NCBI GenBank assembly: GCA_900540905.1
Contig: UQHR01000020.1
Location: 1 to 40,434 of the forward strand
DNA: 40,434 nt
Source: an uncultured Collinsella sp.
GTDB lineage: Bacteria > Actinomycetota > Coriobacteriia > Coriobacteriales > Coriobacteriaceae
Direction: 5' to 3'
Below the pieces are notes generated by a model. It was not told the origin of the DNA, searched no databases, and saw only the letters and a program-made list of their open reading frames with translations. The translations under genes were made by a program, and so were the position numbers. This document shows, one piece after another, positions 37,516-40,434 of the stretch (positions within the stretch are counted from its first letter, which is position 1; each line of letters begins with the position of its first letter).

Positions 37516-40257
37516 GTGGCAGACGATATCAACAATAACGAGGGTATGGACGAGGCCGGCGACGCCGGCATGCCTGACGATCTGAAGCGCCTGCTCGCCC
37601 GCGCCGAGCAGGGCGAGGACGGCGACCCCGATGCCTACAACCCCGATGCCGACGAGGACGAGGAAGAGGATGACGACGGCGAGCTCGAGGAGAGCTTTGG
37701 CGAAGTCGACCGCGGCGCCTCCGCAGGCGAGGATATCAACGGCGGCCAGCTCCAGATTTCGGAGTTCGGCCGCGAGATGAAGCAGTCGTTCATCGAGTAC
37801 TCGATGTCGGTCATCACGGCACGCGCCCTGCCGGACGTGCGCGACGGCTTAAAGCCGGTGCACCGCCGCATCCTGTACGCCATGAACGAGAGCGGCATCT
37901 ACCCCAACCGCCCGCACAAGAAGTCGGCCTGGACGGTCGGCGAAGTTATCGGTAAGTACCACCCGCACGGTGACTCCGCGGTCTACGAGGCCATGGTTCG
38001 TCTGGCACAGTGGTTCTCCATGCGCACGCCGCTCATCGACGGTCACGGTAACTTCGGCAACATTGACGGCGACGGCGCGGCGGCCATGCGTTATACCGAG
38101 AGCCGCTTGGCCAAGCCCGCCATGGAGCTCTTGCGCGACCTGCAGAAGGATACCGTCGACTGGCAGCCCAACTACGACGAGTCACTCGCCGAGCCCCAGG
38201 CGCTGCCCGCGCGCTTCCCCAACCTGCTGGTCAACGGTAGCCAGGGTATCGCCGTCGGCATGGCCACCAACATCGCCCCGCACAACCTCACCGAGGCGAT
38301 CGAGGCCACGTGCTACCTGATCGACAACCCCGACGCCACCGTCGACGAACTTATGCAGATCATGCCCGGTCCGGACTTCCCCACCGGTGCCATCATCATG
38401 GGCAGTGCCGGCATTAAGCAGAGCTACGAGACCGGCCGCGGCTCCATCACCGTGCGCGCCAAGGCCCATGTGGAGTCCACCAAGACCGGCCGTAGCCGCC
38501 TGGTCTTTACTGAGATTCCCTACATGGTCAACAAGGGCACCCTTCAGGAGAAGATTGCCCAGCTCGTCAACGACAAGCGCATCGAGGGTATCTCGGATAT
38601 GCGCGATGAGTCCAACCAGAAGGGCATCCGTCTGGTCATCGAGCTCAAGAAGGGCGTCATTCCGCAGGTCGTGCTCAACAACCTGTACAAGTACACCTCG
38701 CTGCAGACGACCTTCGGCGCCAACAACCTGGCGCTCGTCAACGGCGTTCCCAAATGCCTGAGCCTGCGCGAGATGCTGCAGCACTACATCGATCACCAGG
38801 TCGACGTCGTCACCCGCCGCACCCGCTTCGACCTTAAGAAGGCCCAGGCCCGCGCGCATATCCTCGAGGGCTACCTGATGGCTCTCGACCATATCGACGA
38901 GGTCATCAGCATCATCCGCTCCTCGCAGACCGATTCCGAGGCCAGCAGCCGCCTGATCGAGCGCTTTGGCTTTACGCCCGAGCAGACCACGGCCATCCTC
39001 GAGATGAAGCTGCGCCGCCTGACCGGCCTGGAGCGCGACAAGATTCAGGAAGAGCTGGACGGTTTGCGCCGCGCCATCGCCTACTACGAGGACCTGTTGG
39101 CGCACGAGGAGAAGATCCTGGGCGTCATCAAGGAAGAGATGCGCGAGATCTCCAAGAAGTTCGGCGATAAGCGCCGCACCGAGATCAGCCATGTCGAGAA
39201 GGACCTGGATGTCGAGGACCTCATTGCCGACGAGGACATGGTCGTGACCATCACCCACACCGGCTACGTCAAGCGCATCCCGGTGGCCGCCTACCGCGCC
39301 CAGAAGCGCGGCGGCAAGGGCGTGTCGGGCGTCAACCTCAAAGAGGACGATGTCATCGACGAGATGTTCATCGCGTCCACGCACGAGTACGTGCTGTTCT
39401 TCTCGAGCAAGGGTAAGGTCTATCGCCTGAAGGTGCACGAGCTGCCGGTGGGTACGCGCCAGGCGCGCGGTACCGCGATCGTCAACCTGCTGCCCTTCGA
39501 GGAGGGCGAGAAGATCGCGAGCGTCATCAGCTGCCGCGAGTTCCCTGCCGACGAGTATCTGATGTTTGCCACCAAGAGCGGCATGGTCAAAAAGACCGTG
39601 ATGAGCGCATATGACCGCAGTCGTCGCGACGGCCTGATCGCTATCAACCTGCGTGACGACGACGCGCTGCTGAACGTGCGCCGCGTGCGCGAGGGCGACA
39701 AGATTATCCTGGCCACCACCGCGGGTAAGGCGATCATGTTCTCCGAGGAACAGGTGCGCGCCACCGGCCGCGATACCAGCGGCGTTCGCGGTATCGGTCT
39801 GAAGGACGGCGTGAGCGTTCTGGGCATGGAAGTCACTAACGGCAACGGTGATCTGTTCGTCATCACTGAGCGCGGCTACGGTAAGCGCACGCCGGTCGCG
39901 GACTACCCGGAGCAGAATCGCGGCGGCCAGGGCGTCTACACCATCCAAATGACCGAGCGTAAGGGTAACCTCGCGGCCATGAAGACGGTGGGCCCGCAGC
40001 ACGAGCTGTTCATCGTGACGGAGGGCGCGACGGTCATTCGCGTCAAGACCGACGAGATCAGCCAGACCGGCCGCGCCACCCAGGGCGTCAAGATGATGAC
40101 CGTCGACGACAACGACCGCATCTGCGCCGTAGCCCGCATGACGGCCGCCAAGGAGAAGCCCGAAGGCGAAGCCACAGAAGACGGCTCTGCCCCCGAAGAA
40201 ACCCCTGTCGATCTAGGCGACGGCAACGACATGCCAGAGGATCTCCTAGACGAGTAA
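37516..40257 (+). CDS. gyrA: DNA gyrase subunit A with acidic N-terminal extension
   Basis: 913 aa. The DNA-cleaving subunit. Catalytic Tyr193 lies in AAMRYTESRL, the quinolone-resistance region reads GKYHPHGDSAVYEAMV with S154 and E158 (equivalent to E. coli S83 and D87, the usual sensitive form in Gram-positives), and the GyrA box QKRGGKG is in the C-terminal domain. Relative to E. coli numbering there are about 71 extra N-terminal residues, rich in Asp and Glu (17-60), before the conserved REMKQSFIEYSMSVI. The tail is also acidic. GTG start at 37516 follows GAGGAGG. It is the last gene of the gyrBA unit. Confidence 0.97.
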   Translation: MADDINNNEGMDEAGDAGMPDDLKRLLARAEQGEDGDPDAYNPDADEDEEEDDDGELEESFGEVDRGASAGEDINGGQLQISEFGREMKQSFIEYSMSVITARALPDVRDGLKPVHRRILYAMNESGIYPNRPHKKSAWTVGEVIGKYHPHGDSAVYEAMVRLAQWFSMRTPLIDGHGNFGNIDGDGAAAMRYTESRLAKPAMELLRDLQKDTVDWQPNYDESLAEPQALPARFPNLLVNGSQGIAVGMATNIAPHNLTEAIEATCYLIDNPDATVDELMQIMPGPDFPTGAIIMGSAGIKQSYETGRGSITVRAKAHVESTKTGRSRLVFTEIPYMVNKGTLQEKIAQLVNDKRIEGISDMRDESNQKGIRLVIELKKGVIPQVVLNNLYKYTSLQTTFGANNLALVNGVPKCLSLREMLQHYIDHQVDVVTRRTRFDLKKAQARAHILEGYLMALDHIDEVISIIRSSQTDSEASSRLIERFGFTPEQTTAILEMKLRRLTGLERDKIQEELDGLRRAIAYYEDLLAHEEKILGVIKEEMREISKKFGDKRRTEISHVEKDLDVEDLIADEDMVVTITHTGYVKRIPVAAYRAQKRGGKGVSGVNLKEDDVIDEMFIASTHEYVLFFSSKGKVYRLKVHELPVGTRQARGTAIVNLLPFEEGEKIASVISCREFPADEYLMFATKSGMVKKTVMSAYDRSRRDGLIAINLRDDDALLNVRRVREGDKIILATTAGKAIMFSEEQVRATGRDTSGVRGIGLKDGVSVLGMEVTNGNGDLFVITERGYGKRTPVADYPEQNRGGQGVYTIQMTERKGNLAAMKTVGPQHELFIVTEGATVIRVKTDEISQTGRATQGVKMMTVDDNDRICAVARMTAAKEKPEGEATEDGSAPEETPVDLGDGNDMPEDLLDE

Positions 40258-40297
40258 GAGGAACTAGCTGGTAGAAAATATCAGACCCCATATATCG

Positions 40298-40330
40298 GCG
40301 GTCGGCGCACTGCGCGTCGACCGCTTTTTT
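40298..40330 (+). terminator. Terminator after gyrA
   Basis: GCGGTCG and CGACCGC pair (extended by GCGC segments with one mismatch), followed by TTTTTTG. It lies 40 bases beyond the gyrA stop. Confidence 0.88.
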
Positions 40331-40394
40331 GAAAACCTTTGAACCCCACGTCGGCCCCGGCTGCCCGGCGGCATGCGAAGTCGATCGCGAGTTC

Positions 40395-40432
40395 CGCACG
40401 AGCCGGAGAGCACTTAATGTGCTCTCCGTGCG
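40395..40432. repeat. Inverted repeat at the window end
   Basis: GGAGAGCAC (40405-40413) and GTGCTCTCC (40419-40427) form a perfect 9-bp stem around TTAAT, extended by CGCAC/GTGCG after a 5-base bulge. No T-tract is visible before the sequence ends. The rest of 40331-40394 shows no gene. Confidence 0.45.
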
Positions 40433-40434
40433 AG

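Noticed and set aside
38182..40002. A long open frame on the minus strand opposite gyrA
   Set aside because: Same reason: it lies wholly within gyrA, has no recognisable domain and arises from third-position GC bias.

Overview
The window looks like the chromosomal replication-origin region of a high-GC member of the Coriobacteriia, most likely a Collinsella-type gut bacterium. This rests on gene order and protein character: rpmH-rnpA-yidD-yidC-jag-rsmG-parA-parB on one side, dnaA-dnaN-recF-dciA-gyrB-gyrA on the other, tandem WYL regulators and an actinobacterial-type rRNA leader motif. The genus is an inference from memory of these features; no search was run.

Layout. 1-365: no protein gene; a probable rRNA operon leader (minus strand, leading out of the window) and a plus-strand 3' tRNA fragment. 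366-522: tRNA-Lys(TTT) with its promoter and terminator. 513-8858, all minus strand: M29 aminopeptidase, a two-helix membrane protein directly abutting purC, a two-component system, a Tat-type lipoprotein overlapping a TSCPD-domain protein, and purB. 8859-9283: a mosaic of small palindromes and tRNA-derived fragments beside tRNA-Gly(CCC). 9656-13087: a large LPxTG-anchored surface adhesin with a thioester domain and about six Cna-B-like domains. 13154-16570: a small membrane protein and a giant membrane protein with a degenerate M28-peptidase fold split by about 665 disordered acidic residues. 16769-22545: two overlapping WYL regulators (PafB/PafC-like) convergent with a DnaQ-DinG fusion helicase and ddl. 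22631-23683: rlmN.

23818-28921, minus strand: parB-parA, three perfect, evenly spaced parS sites, rsmG, jag, yidC, yidD, rnpA and rpmH. 28922-32597 is the origin core: DnaA-box-like 9-mers (TTTTCAACA) lie upstream of an unfamiliar gene and again in the dnaA-dnaN gap next to an AT-rich stretch. That gene encodes a GHKL-type ATPase joined through a Gln/Pro/Tyr-rich linker to a C-terminal winged-helix-like domain. It sits between rpmH and dnaA, inside what looks like a bipartite origin, and is the best candidate here for an undescribed component. 32598-40257, plus strand: dnaN, recF, dciA, gyrB and gyrA (with an acidic N-terminal extension), then a terminator.

Most genes point away from the origin at about 29-32.6 kb (minus to the left, plus to the right), as expected for co-orientation with replication. 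Exceptions are rlmN, the WYL pair and the adhesin. Origin firing (dnaA, the ATPase/wHTH protein, dciA, dnaN), segregation (parAB, parS), topology (gyrAB) and membrane/translation functions (yidCD, jag, rpmH, rnpA, rsmG) are clustered together.
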